64,000 nt of DNA from Chloroflexota bacterium (GTDB lineage Bacteria; Chloroflexota; Limnocylindria; P2-11E), in NCBI GenBank assembly GCA_005889405.1, contig VBFY01000063.1, positions 153,889 through 217,888 on the forward strand, given 5' to 3'. A program made the translations under genes and the position numbers. Below the pieces are notes generated by a model, which saw nothing but the letters and a program-made list of their open reading frames with translations, did not search any database and was not told the origin of the DNA. Shown piece by piece: positions 1-7,535 of this stretch (the stretch's first letter is position 1; every line of letters starts with the position of its first letter).

Positions 1-456
1 CTTACCTTGGATCAGGACGCAGACCCGGAGAAGTACCGAAGGGTCTGGCGGCTGAACGAGGAAGCCGTGCAGGACGTGCCGACGACGCTGCCGAACGTGG
101 ACGAGTCCTTCGAGGACACCATGCGGTGGCTCCGCGCACCGGACATGCACGACGAGCGGTTCTGGATCGCCCGTGAGGGCGACGACATCGTCGGCGTCTC
201 TGTCCTCGCGTACCCGCCGGTGCGCGGAGTGGTTGGCACGGCCTGGACCGCGACGGCCCGCAAGGTGCGTGGCCGCGGTATCGCACGCGCGCTGAAATGC
301 GAGACTTTGATGCAGGCGGTCGCGTTCGGCGTCGATCGCGTCCAGACCGGCAATGACGGCGCCAACGATCCGATCCTCCACATCAACGAGTCGATGGGCT
401 ACCGCCCGTGGGTCGCGAGCATCAACTTTCTGAAGACCGAGATTTCCGCGGGCTAA
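1..456 (+). CDS. GNAT-family N-acetyltransferase, 5' partial
   Basis: This is the C-terminal part of a GCN5-related N-acetyltransferase, a family that moves an acetyl group from acetyl-CoA to an amine. The acetyl-CoA pyrophosphate loop is visible as the RGRGIA run near residue 95 (counting from the TTG at base 7), after the central beta strands (DDIVGVSVLAY). It ends with the usual GYRPW strand after a conserved asparagine (HINESMGY). The frame is open to the left edge, so the real start may lie outside the window; TTG at base 7 would give 149 residues. The last bases overlap the end of the convergent protease gene. The substrate cannot be told. Confidence 0.75.
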   Translation, partial: LTLDQDADPEKYRRVWRLNEEAVQDVPTTLPNVDESFEDTMRWLRAPDMHDERFWIAREGDDIVGVSVLAYPPVRGVVGTAWTATARKVRGRGIARALKCETLMQAVAFGVDRVQTGNDGANDPILHINESMGYRPWVASINFLKTEISAG

Positions 457-1340
457 CGCTCAGCCTTGCGCGGTGGCTCCGTGTTCCGCTGGGGGTAGGG
501 GATCGGGATGAACTCCACGCCGGGGCGCCGCTGGCTGGTCTGCGGGTAGAGGTCCATGAGGTCGTACACCGAGCGCGGGAGCTCCGTACCGACGGTGAGG
601 CCGAGCTTCGTCAGCGCCTCGACGTCGAGCGGATAGTCGTGCGTCCATTGCCCGTCCGCGAGCGTGCTCGCGATGCGCTCCGCGTCCGCTTCCGTGTGAT
701 GCTCCTCCAGGAGCCTACGGACCGTCGCGTGCACCTGACGCAGCGCCTTCTCCGCGAGGTCGCCGAGGATGAGCGTCGTGTCCTCGCGGTTGGGATTGGG
801 TTGTGACAGCGCTTTCATCACCGAGGCCGCGGCGAAAGACGACTGCGCGGTGCCCAGCTGCGGATCGACCGGACCCAGTACGGCGTTCGCGTCCATCACG
901 ATCTCGTCGGCGGCCAGCGCGATGAGCGTCCCGCCGGACATTGCGTAGTGCGGGACGAAGACCGTCACTTTTCCCTGGCGCCGTTTGAGGGCGTAGGCGA
1001 TCTGCTCAGACGCGAGGACGAGCCCACCGGGCGTGTGCAGGAGGAGATCGATGGGCATGTCGGGCGGCGTGAAACGGATCGCGCGCAGCACGTCCTCGGA
1101 GTCCTCGATGTCGATGTACCGCGCCACGGGGAAGCCGAGGATGCTCATCGTCTCCTGGCGATGGATCATCGTGATGAGGCGCGAGTGGCGCGTCTGCTCG
1201 ATCGCCCGGATCGCAGCCTGACGGCGCAGGGCGAGCATCCGTTTCTGCAGCAGTGGGATGAAGAACTGCGCGATGAAGAAGAGAAAGAAGATCGAGTTCA
1301 GGTCGAACACGGGCGCAGCATGCTCCAATCGGGCTGGCAC
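453..1340 (-). CDS. Membrane-anchored ClpP-class serine protease (serine dehydrogenase proteinase family)
   Basis: The 295-residue protein has one N-terminal membrane segment (residues about 12-32) and then a ClpP/crotonase fold. It resembles the SDH_sah family of ClpP-like membrane proteases. Visible signs are the oxyanion strand LLLHTPGGLV (about 100-110), the presumed nucleophile serine in YAMSGGTLIALAADEI (about 135-150), and the VLGPVDPQLG segment typical of SppA/SDH proteins. The C-terminus is charged and proline-rich. It probably cleaves membrane or membrane-near proteins, but its target is unknown. It converges on the GNAT gene and is divergent from the DoxX gene. The family is clear and the substrate is not. 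Confidence 0.8.
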   Translation of the reverse strand: MPARLEHAAPVFDLNSIFFLFFIAQFFIPLLQKRMLALRRQAAIRAIEQTRHSRLITMIHRQETMSILGFPVARYIDIEDSEDVLRAIRFTPPDMPIDLLLHTPGGLVLASEQIAYALKRRQGKVTVFVPHYAMSGGTLIALAADEIVMDANAVLGPVDPQLGTAQSSFAAASVMKALSQPNPNREDTTLILGDLAEKALRQVHATVRRLLEEHHTEADAERIASTLADGQWTHDYPLDVEALTKLGLTVGTELPRSVYDLMDLYPQTSQRRPGVEFIPIPYPQRNTEPPRKAER

Positions 1341-1378
1341 GGCGAGTGCGGCAGCGCGGCGCGACGGGAGGTCTGTTC

Positions 1379-1912
1379 ATGCATGAGATCGACGCCGATA
1401 TGGCGCTCGCTGTCTTACGTGTCATCACCGGACTGGTGCTTGCGGGCCACGGCGCGCAGAAGGCCATCGGCGCCTTCGGCGGCCAGGGTCTCGTGGCGTG
1501 GACCGGGGCCGCGGACCGCATGCGGTTTCATCCAGCTCGCTTCTGGGCGTATGCATCGGCGTACGGCGAGCTCCTCGGTGGAGTCGCATTCGCGGTGGGC
1601 TTCCTCACGCCCCTCGCAGCCGCGGTGCTTGCGGTCGACATGCTCGTCGCGATCTGGAAAGTTCACTGGGCGAAGGGGTTCTGGGTCACGAAGGGTGGCT
1701 ATGAGTACGCCCTCGTGATGTTCTGCATCTTCGCGGTCGTCGGTCTCGTTGGCGTGACCGCGTATTCGGTAGACGAGCTCATCGGCCTCGCGCCATACGC
1801 GCCCGTGCTGTTCGACGCAGCCTTCGTCGTGGCCGTCATCGCCGCGGTCATCGGCGGACTGCCGGCGGGTGAGCAGCGGCAGACCGGGGCGGGCGGTGTG
1901 ACGCCGCATTAA
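1379..1912 (+). CDS. DoxX family membrane protein
   Basis: A 177-residue protein with four hydrophobic segments. It begins with the LRVITGLVLAGHGAQKAIGAFGG pattern that marks DoxX/DoxD-like proteins, continues with a PARFWAYASAYGELLGG segment, and has the WKVHWAKGFWVTKGGYEY motif in the loop between helices. DoxX proteins are small inner-membrane proteins tied to oxidative or thiol stress in some bacteria; the biochemical role is not settled. I chose ATG 1379 because a GGGAGG ribosome-binding site lies about 8 bases upstream. An upstream GTG at 1346 would add 11 residues. The gene is divergent from the ClpP-class protease. Confidence 0.8.
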   Translation: MHEIDADMALAVLRVITGLVLAGHGAQKAIGAFGGQGLVAWTGAADRMRFHPARFWAYASAYGELLGGVAFAVGFLTPLAAAVLAVDMLVAIWKVHWAKGFWVTKGGYEYALVMFCIFAVVGLVGVTAYSVDELIGLAPYAPVLFDAAFVVAVIAAVIGGLPAGEQRQTGAGGVTPH

Positions 1913-1921
1913 TCTCAGTGG

Positions 1922-4003
1922 ATGCGCGTCCCTTCGCCGCCGCTGACCCCGCGGGAAGAAGTGGCGGACGTCTGGCATGGCGAGCGTGTCATCGATCCGT
2001 ACCGTTGGCTCGAGGTCACGGAGAGCGAACCGACGCGTGCGTGGACCGATGCACAGAACGCACGCACCCGCGCGGTGCTCGACGCGCTGCCGCAGCGACG
2101 CCATTTTGCGTCGCGGCTCCGCGATCTCCTCGCCGTCGGACTTTTGACCACGCCCCGCCCGATCAACGGCCACGTTTTCCACACGCGGCGCGTCGGCTCG
2201 CAGCGCCAGGCGGTCCTCTACGTGCGCGACGCCGTCGACGCCGTGGACCGCGCGCTCGTCGACCCGAACGCGTTCAACGCGGCGGGTCTCGTGACGATCG
2301 ACTGGTACTTTCCATCGCCCGACGCGCGCTACGTGGCCTACGGACTGTCGCGCGGCGGCGACGAGATGTCCACGCTGCGCGTGATCGAGGTCGCGACCGG
2401 TCGCGAGCTACCTGAGCGCATCCCGTACACGCAGCGTTCGACCGTGGCGTGGGCCGGCGACGGTTTCTACTACTCCGCGAACCCGGCTCCGGGAACGGTC
2501 CCCGCCGGTGACGAGCACTACTACCGCCGGGTGCGGTTCCATCGGCTTGGCGACGACCCGGCCCGCGACGAGACCGTCTTCGGTGAGGGGCGTCCGAAGG
2601 AGGACATCGTCTGGGCGCGCACGTCGCCCAACGGGCGGTGGGTCCTCTTCCACGCCTTCAAGGGATGGACACGGAGCGACCTGTATCTGCTCGATCGTCA
2701 GGCGTCGGAGCGCGGTCTGCGTGTCGTCACCGAGGGGGAGCAGGGACTCAGCGAGGGATTCCCACGCGACGATGCGATCTGGCTCCGCACGAATCTCGAG
2801 GCGCCGAACTACCGCGTGGCGCGCGTCGATTTTGACGCGCCCGAACGTGCACGCTGGCGCACGATCGTCCCCGAAGGGCGGAACGCGCTCGAGACGTTCC
2901 ATGTGACGCGGGATCACGTGGCGGTGGTCACGCTCGAGCGAGCGACCTCGCGCGTGGATCTGTGGACCAAAGAGGGCCGCCGCGACCGCGCGATCGCGCT
3001 CCCCGGTCTCGGGATGGTCGAGTTCGTGAGCGGCGACCACGCCGGCGATCTCGTCGGCTTCGAGTACCAATCGTTCACCGTGCCACCGATCGCCTTCGTT
3101 GTGCGCGCGCGGACCGGCGCGGTGCGCGAGCTCGTTCGTCTCCCGGCGCCCGCCGGATTCGATCCCGACGCGATCGTCGTCGAGCAGACCACCTACGCGT
3201 CGAAGGACGGCACCGAGGTGTCGATGTTCCTCGTGCACCGGAAGGACGTGACGCCGAACGGGGCGGTGCCGACCGTCCTCAACGGGTACGGCGGCTTCAA
3301 CATCTCGCGCACGCCGCAGTACATCGCGGGCGCCGCCGCTTGGGTCGAAGCCGGGGGACTCTTCGCGCTGCCGAACCTGCGTGGCGGCGGCGAATACGGC
3401 GAGCGCTGGCACCGTGACGGAATGCTCGAGCGAAAACAGAACGTCTTCGATGACTTCCACGCCGCGGCCGAAGCGCTCGTCGCGCGCGGTTGGACCCGGC
3501 CCGAGCGCCTCGGCGTTACCGGCGGGTCGAACGGCGGGCTCCTGACCGGTGCCGCGCTCACACAGCGGCCGGACCTGTTCGGTGCGGTGTACTGCGCCGT
3601 ACCGCTGCTCGACATGCTCCGCTATCAGAACTTCCTGATCGCGCGACTCTGGATCTCGGAGTACGGCACCGCCGAGGACCCCGAGCAATATCGCTGGCTC
3701 CGCGCCTACTCGCCCTACCACCACGTGCGCGAAGGGATCCATTACCCCGCCGCCCTCTTCACCACCGCCGTCGGCGACAGCCGGGTGGACCCGATGCACG
3801 CGCGGAAGATGGCCGCGCTGCTCCAGGCGCAATCGGCCGAAGATCCGGATGCGACGGTGCTCCTGCGCGTCGATCACGATGCCGGCCACGGCATCGGCAA
3901 GCCGCTCGACAAGCAGGTGGACGATCTCGCAGACCAGTATTCGTTCCTCGCGTGGCGTCTGGGCCTCGATCCGGCGGCCTCGGCTATGCTCGATCGAAGG
4001 TGA
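1922..4003 (+). CDS. Prolyl oligopeptidase family serine peptidase (S9A)
   Basis: The 693-residue length fits cytosolic prolyl oligopeptidases, which cut short proline-containing peptides. The N-terminus carries the family pattern of a short helix with DPYRWLE, followed by a seven-bladed beta-propeller to about residue 410 and a C-terminal alpha/beta hydrolase. The nucleophile is Ser536 in GGSNGG, the acid is probably Asp619 (VGDSRVDP), and the catalytic histidine is His656 in HDAGHG. The conserved NLRGGGEYGERWH motif sits before the nucleophile. No signal peptide is visible. The stop overlaps the GTG start of the next gene. Family assignment is secure; true prolyl specificity is inferred. 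Confidence 0.92.
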   Translation: MRVPSPPLTPREEVADVWHGERVIDPYRWLEVTESEPTRAWTDAQNARTRAVLDALPQRRHFASRLRDLLAVGLLTTPRPINGHVFHTRRVGSQRQAVLYVRDAVDAVDRALVDPNAFNAAGLVTIDWYFPSPDARYVAYGLSRGGDEMSTLRVIEVATGRELPERIPYTQRSTVAWAGDGFYYSANPAPGTVPAGDEHYYRRVRFHRLGDDPARDETVFGEGRPKEDIVWARTSPNGRWVLFHAFKGWTRSDLYLLDRQASERGLRVVTEGEQGLSEGFPRDDAIWLRTNLEAPNYRVARVDFDAPERARWRTIVPEGRNALETFHVTRDHVAVVTLERATSRVDLWTKEGRRDRAIALPGLGMVEFVSGDHAGDLVGFEYQSFTVPPIAFVVRARTGAVRELVRLPAPAGFDPDAIVVEQTTYASKDGTEVSMFLVHRKDVTPNGAVPTVLNGYGGFNISRTPQYIAGAAAWVEAGGLFALPNLRGGGEYGERWHRDGMLERKQNVFDDFHAAAEALVARGWTRPERLGVTGGSNGGLLTGAALTQRPDLFGAVYCAVPLLDMLRYQNFLIARLWISEYGTAEDPEQYRWLRAYSPYHHVREGIHYPAALFTTAVGDSRVDPMHARKMAALLQAQSAEDPDATVLLRVDHDAGHGIGKPLDKQVDDLADQYSFLAWRLGLDPAASAMLDRR

Positions 4004-4344
4004 ACATCCTCCGGCGCCTACGCGAGCAGGCCAAGGATTACGACTGCAGCGTCTGCGGCGCCAATCACGCCCGGTCTGAGATCCGCCTCCTCGGCAGGCT
4101 CGAGGCGGCCTGGATCGTCCGCGTCACGTGCTCGAGATGCGAGACGTCGATCAAGCTTCTCGTGTACGCCGATCGCGAGCGTGTCGCTCTCGCGCCGCCG
4201 AGCGAACGGCAACTGCGCTCCCAGCGGCCTGCGATCTCGCTCGACGACATCCTCGACGCTCATGAGTTCCTCGAGCACTTCGAGGGCGACGCGCGTTCAC
4301 TATTCACCGTCAAAGGAAAGGCCGTCGGCTCGACCGAGGCCTAG
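4000..4344 (+). CDS. Small zinc-ribbon protein, function unknown
   Basis: A 114-residue protein starting at GTG 4000, which overlaps the peptidase stop (GTGA). It carries two CxxC knuckles, CSVCG (about residue 16) and CSRCE (about residue 45), that could bind one zinc ion. The rest is acidic and ends in a DDILDAHEFLEHFEGD helix. The conserved spacing DILDAHEFL plus a zinc ribbon is seen in small uncharacterised proteins; I do not recognise a named family. It sits between the peptidase and fabH and is probably co-transcribed with both. A longer reading from base 3490 lies inside the peptidase gene and is not supported. Confidence 0.65.
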   Translation: MNILRRLREQAKDYDCSVCGANHARSEIRLLGRLEAAWIVRVTCSRCETSIKLLVYADRERVALAPPSERQLRSQRPAISLDDILDAHEFLEHFEGDARSLFTVKGKAVGSTEA

Positions 4345-4347
4345 AAA

Positions 4348-5421
4348 ATGGCGAAGAACGCGGTCATTACCGGATGGGGGTTCTACGCGCCTTCGCGCGT
4401 GATGACCAACGCGGAGCTCGAGCGCATCGTCGACACGTCCGACGAGTGGATCACGTCACGCACCGGCATCCGCGAGCGGCGGATCGCGTCCGATGGCGAG
4501 ACGACGTCCTCGATGTCGACGCGCGCGGCCCGCCTCGCGATCGACCGTGCGCGGCTTCGGCCGCAGGACGTTCAGATGATCATCGTCGGCACGTGCTCGC
4601 CTGACTACGTGTTCCCGGCCACCGCCTGCATGGTCCAGAACGATCTGGGAGCGACGCGAGCCGGCGCGTTCGACATCGAGGCCGCGTGCACGAGCTTCGT
4701 ATCCGCGCTTGCCGTCGCGCGCGGCATGGTCGTCTCGGGCGCGATCCAGAACGCGCTCGTGATCGGGGCGGAGACGCTCTCGCGCTTCCTCAACTGGAAG
4801 GACCGCACGACGTGCGTGCTGTTCGGCGATGGGGCGGGTGCCGTCGTGCTGGAGGCGAGCAACGCCTCGGTCGGCATCGAGTCGGTCATCCTGCACAGCG
4901 ACGGCTCGCAGGCCGAGAAGCTCATGATCCCGGCCGGCGGCGCGCGGATCCCGGCGACGCAGGGCACGCTCGACCGCGGCCAGCACCTCATCACGATGCA
5001 GGGCGGGGACGTGTTCAAGCTCGCCGTGAAGTCGATGGCCGACGCGGCGGAAGAAGCTCTGGCGGAGGCCGGCCTCGGCCTCGACGACATCGCGCTGATG
5101 GTCCCGCACCAGGCGAACATCCGGATCATCGAGCAGGTCGCGAAGCGCCTTCACTTCCCGATGGAGCGCGTTTTCGTGAACATCCAGCGCTACGGGAACA
5201 CCTCCGCGGCTTCGATCCCGATCGCGATCTGCGAAGCCGAGGCGACCGGGCGGCTTCGCCGCGGTGACAAGGTGCTCCTCGTCGCTTTTGGTGGGGGATT
5301 CACCTGGGGTGCGTCCGTGCTGGAATGGTTCGGCGCGCACGATGGGGTGCGACCGCCAGGTGCGCTCGAGCGCGCGCGCGACGCGATCGAAGACGTCGTC
5401 GAGCGGGTGCGTCCGGTCTAG
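4348..5421 (+). CDS. fabH: 3-oxoacyl-ACP synthase III (KAS III)
   Basis: FabH condenses acyl-CoA with malonyl-ACP to start fatty acid synthesis. The 357-residue protein has the complete Cys-His-Asn triad: Cys114 in EAACTSF, His254 in VPHQAN and Asn284 in YGNTSAAS. The N-terminal IVDTSDEWITSRTGIRERR motif is typical of genuine FabH rather than of chalcone-synthase-like relatives. The final GGGFTWGASVLEW strand is also typical. About 25 extra residues follow the usual C-terminus. The gene is four bases downstream of the zinc-ribbon gene. Substrate chain preference (straight or branched) cannot be read from the sequence. Downstream are 265 bases without a gene before mraZ. Confidence 0.95.
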   Translation: MAKNAVITGWGFYAPSRVMTNAELERIVDTSDEWITSRTGIRERRIASDGETTSSMSTRAARLAIDRARLRPQDVQMIIVGTCSPDYVFPATACMVQNDLGATRAGAFDIEAACTSFVSALAVARGMVVSGAIQNALVIGAETLSRFLNWKDRTTCVLFGDGAGAVVLEASNASVGIESVILHSDGSQAEKLMIPAGGARIPATQGTLDRGQHLITMQGGDVFKLAVKSMADAAEEALAEAGLGLDDIALMVPHQANIRIIEQVAKRLHFPMERVFVNIQRYGNTSAASIPIAICEAEATGRLRRGDKVLLVAFGGGFTWGASVLEWFGAHDGVRPPGALERARDAIEDVVERVRPV

Positions 5422-5596
5422 CGCTGCCGTCCTGCCGCGGCTCCTGATCCACTCAGCGCTCCTCCACGCCGTTCTTCCTGCGCGTCCTGCACTACATGCG
5501 CTCGACCGCGCGCGTGATGTCCGAGCGCGTCGCCGTGTTGCTGCTCGTCATGGGCGCGCCGCCGGTCTCAGCGGTGTGGCGGATCGGATTGGCCTA

Positions 5597-5624
5597 TTGA
5601 CAGAGTGGTCGAGTGGTGGAGAAT
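5597..5624 (+). promoter_or_regulatory. Candidate sigma70-type promoter of the dcw operon
   Basis: A perfect -35 hexamer TTGACA (5597-5602) is followed after 16 bases by GAGAAT (5619-5624), which matches the -10 consensus at four of six positions. A transcript would start near 5631, just before the three GTGG repeats. No other hexamer pair as good was seen between fabH and mraZ. Confidence 0.6.
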
Positions 5625-5633
5625 GCCCACTGC

Positions 5634-5658
5634 GTGGTGAGTAGTGGGGAAGGGTGGG
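5634..5658 (+). promoter_or_regulatory. Three MraZ-box-like GTGG direct repeats
   Basis: GTGG occurs at 5634, 5644 and 5654, exactly 10 bases apart. Two of the three continue as GTGGG. In other bacteria MraZ binds TGGGN-type repeats with 10-bp phasing in front of its own gene. Here the repeats lie just downstream of the candidate -10 and start site, in the transcribed leader of mraZ, a position that would block the polymerase. Two further GTGG copies (5605, 5613) fall inside the promoter spacer but off phase. Confidence 0.65.
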
Positions 5659-5686
5659 GCATCCTCCCCCAAGACAAGAAGGAATA

Positions 5687-6124
5687 TTGGAAGGTTTCTT
5701 CGCGGGCGAATTCGCCCACGCACTCGACGAAAAGGGCCGCCTCGCCATCCCGGCGAAGTTCCGCCTGCGCTTCAAAGAAGGAGCGGTCGTGACTCGTTGG
5801 GTGAGCGGTGGGGAATGCCTCGCGGTCTTTCCCGAGTCCGAATGGGTCAACCTCAACACCGACATCACCAAGCGCCCCCGCACCGATCCGAAGGCGACAC
5901 GCTTCCGGCACTTCATCCTTGCAGGAGCACATGAAGCGGATCCGGACGCGCAAGGGCGGCTCACCATCCCCGCGCACCTCCGCGACTACGCCGGGCTCAA
6001 AGACCAAGCCGTCGTCATCGGAAACTCCGACCACCTCGAGGTCTGGGAGCCCACGCGCTGGCGGAGCAACCTTGCGCGCGTCCAAAGCGAGATCGCTGAC
6101 GACCTCGCGGACCTCGGGATCTGA
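5687..6124 (+). CDS. mraZ: Transcriptional regulator MraZ
   Basis: MraZ is the DNA-binding regulator that opens most dcw clusters; it folds as two AbrB-like beta-alpha halves and forms rings. The first half shows GEFAHALDEKGRLAIPAKFR and the second DPDAQGRLTIPAHLRDYAGL, the paired family hallmark, with a final LEVWEPTRW. Start TTG 5687 gives 145 residues, close to the family norm, and has AAGAAGGA directly upstream (5676-5683). A GTG at 5654 would put the start inside the repeat array and is less likely. The last 53 bases may overlap the start of rsmH. Autoregulation through the upstream GTGG repeats is inferred. Confidence 0.93.
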   Translation: MEGFFAGEFAHALDEKGRLAIPAKFRLRFKEGAVVTRWVSGGECLAVFPESEWVNLNTDITKRPRTDPKATRFRHFILAGAHEADPDAQGRLTIPAHLRDYAGLKDQAVVIGNSDHLEVWEPTRWRSNLARVQSEIADDLADLGI

Positions 6125-7097
6125 TCGTGGAACTCCAGCTGTTGGTGGTGACAGGGATCACTCCGATGGGAGGCTTCATGAGCCGGTTCTCCTGGCCGAA
6201 GTACTCACCCAACTTGATCCCCGCGAAGGTGGCAGCTTTCTCGACGGCACGCTGGGAGCGGGTGGCCATGCCGAAGCCATCCTCGAACGCACCGGCCCGA
6301 GCGGGCGCCTCATCGGTCTCGATGTCGATCCCGCGGCGCTCGCCGAAGCTCGACGCGTCCTTGGACGCTTCGGCGATCGCGCGATCCTCGTCCGCTCCAA
6401 CTTCGCGCTTCTCGACGTCGTGGCCCGCGAGCACGGTCTCGCGCCGCTCGACGGGATCCTCCTCGACCTCGGCCTCTCCTCGCTCCAGCTCGCAGACGAG
6501 CGGCGAGGCTTCAGCTTTCGCGCGGAAGGCCCACTGGACATGCGCGCCGACCCGGACCTCAGCGTCACGGCGGCCGACATCGTGAACAGCTGGGACGAGC
6601 GCGAGCTGCGCCGCGCGTTCGGCGAGCTCGGCGAGGAGACCGAGGCGGGCCGCGTCGCGGCGGCCATCGTTCGCCGCCGCACGCGTGAGCCCTTCCTCGT
6701 GGCCGACGACCTCGGCCGCTTCGTCGCGGGCGTGAAGAACCAGCGCCGTCGCGGCATCGATCCGGCGACTCGCGTCTTCCAGGCGCTACGCATCGCCGTG
6801 AATCGCGAGCTCGAGAATCTGCAGCAGGGCCTGGGGGCCGCGGTGCGCGTGCTCCGACCCGGCGGGCGCCTCGCTGTCATCTCCTTCCACTCGCTCGAAG
6901 ACCGGATCACGAAACAGTTCTTCGTCCGTGAATCGCGCGACTGCATTTGTCCTCCCCACCTCCCCACCTGCGTCTGCGGGCATCGCGCGGGTTTGCGTGT
7001 CGTTACCCGGCGTCCGCTTCGTGCGGACTCGGCGGAGGTCGCACGCAACCCGCGCGCCCGCAGCGCAGTCCTTCGCATCGCGGAGAAGATCTCCTGA
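6072..7097 (+). CDS. rsmH: 16S rRNA (cytosine1402-N4)-methyltransferase RsmH
   Basis: RsmH methylates C1402 of 16S rRNA with S-adenosylmethionine. The protein shows the N-terminal HEPVLLAEV, the SAM-binding FLDGTLGAGGHAEAIL and LDVDP, the GILLDLGLSS motif, the GFSFRAEGPLDMRAD signature, and FQALRIAVNRELENLQ near the C-terminus. No ATG, GTG or TTG lies in frame between the mraZ stop and the first conserved residues. The nearest upstream start is TTG 6072 inside mraZ, with GGAG six bases before it, giving 341 residues. A one-base sequencing error in 6125-6180 would be another explanation. An ATG near 5931 is further upstream and less likely. Confidence 0.85.
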   Translation: MRASKARSLTTSRTSGSDRGTPAVGGDRDHSDGRLHEPVLLAEVLTQLDPREGGSFLDGTLGAGGHAEAILERTGPSGRLIGLDVDPAALAEARRVLGRFGDRAILVRSNFALLDVVAREHGLAPLDGILLDLGLSSLQLADERRGFSFRAEGPLDMRADPDLSVTAADIVNSWDERELRRAFGELGEETEAGRVAAAIVRRRTREPFLVADDLGRFVAGVKNQRRRGIDPATRVFQALRIAVNRELENLQQGLGAAVRVLRPGGRLAVISFHSLEDRITKQFFVRESRDCICPPHLPTCVCGHRAGLRVVTRRPLRADSAEVARNPRARSAVLRIAEKIS

Positions 7098-7126
7098 TCG
7101 CCGCACAGGCGGTCCGGGCGGCGCCG

Positions 7127-7486
7127 ATGCGCCGCCCGTTTCCGGCACGCCCCCGCCGCGGGCACGCGGTGCCACGCCGCCGGCACGCTGCCGGCACCAC
7201 CTGGGAAGTGCGCACGTTCGTCGTCGTCTCGGCGGCGATCTGCGCGGTCTTCCTTCTCGTCGTCCTCTACCTCAGTCAAGCTACAGCGGTCGCGACGCGC
7301 GGCTACGAGACGCAGCGTCTCGAGAGCGTGCGCGACGAGCTGCGCCGGCAGAACGCTCTCCTTGAAGTTGAGAGCGCGCGACTCGATTCCCCCGCGCGCA
7401 TCGAGGCCGAAGCGAAACGCCTCGGGCTGGTGCGCGCTGCAGCCGTCCCGGTAGTCCAAGCGGAGCCGATCGCCGCCAAGCGCTGA
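7127..7486 (+). CDS. ftsL: FtsL-like cell division protein (single membrane helix plus coiled coil)
   Basis: A 119-residue bitopic protein in the ftsL position between rsmH and ftsI. A basic N-terminus (RRPFPARPRRGH) is followed by one membrane helix (about residues 30-52, FVVVSAAICAVFLLVVLYL). A charged heptad-like coiled coil then runs through YETQRLESVRDELRRQN, and the chain ends in a short tail with EAEAKRLGLV, as in FtsL/DivIC proteins. FtsL joins FtsB and FtsQ in the septal complex that activates FtsWI. The family diverges fast, so assignment rests on topology and position. ATG 7127 is the first clear start; the open frame reaches upstream into rsmH, where only CTG 7094 has a good GGAGAAG site. 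Confidence 0.75.
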   Translation: MRRPFPARPRRGHAVPRRRHAAGTTWEVRTFVVVSAAICAVFLLVVLYLSQATAVATRGYETQRLESVRDELRRQNALLEVESARLDSPARIEAEAKRLGLVRAAAVPVVQAEPIAAKR

Positions 7487-7535
7487 CGTCGCGGGAGGCG
7501 CTGCTGGGGAGCGAGCGCCTCATCACGGAGGAAGA

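Noticed and set aside
2408..3889. A 493-codon open frame on the minus strand
   Set aside because: It is antisense to the prolyl oligopeptidase, whose catalytic motifs are complete; the minus product is charged, low in hydrophobic core and has no recognisable domain. Similar long antisense frames occur throughout this GC-rich window.
5264..5644. Open frame after fabH that could fill the gap before mraZ
   Set aside because: It overlaps the end of fabH in another frame, has no ribosome-binding site or recognisable domain, and would cover the dcw promoter.
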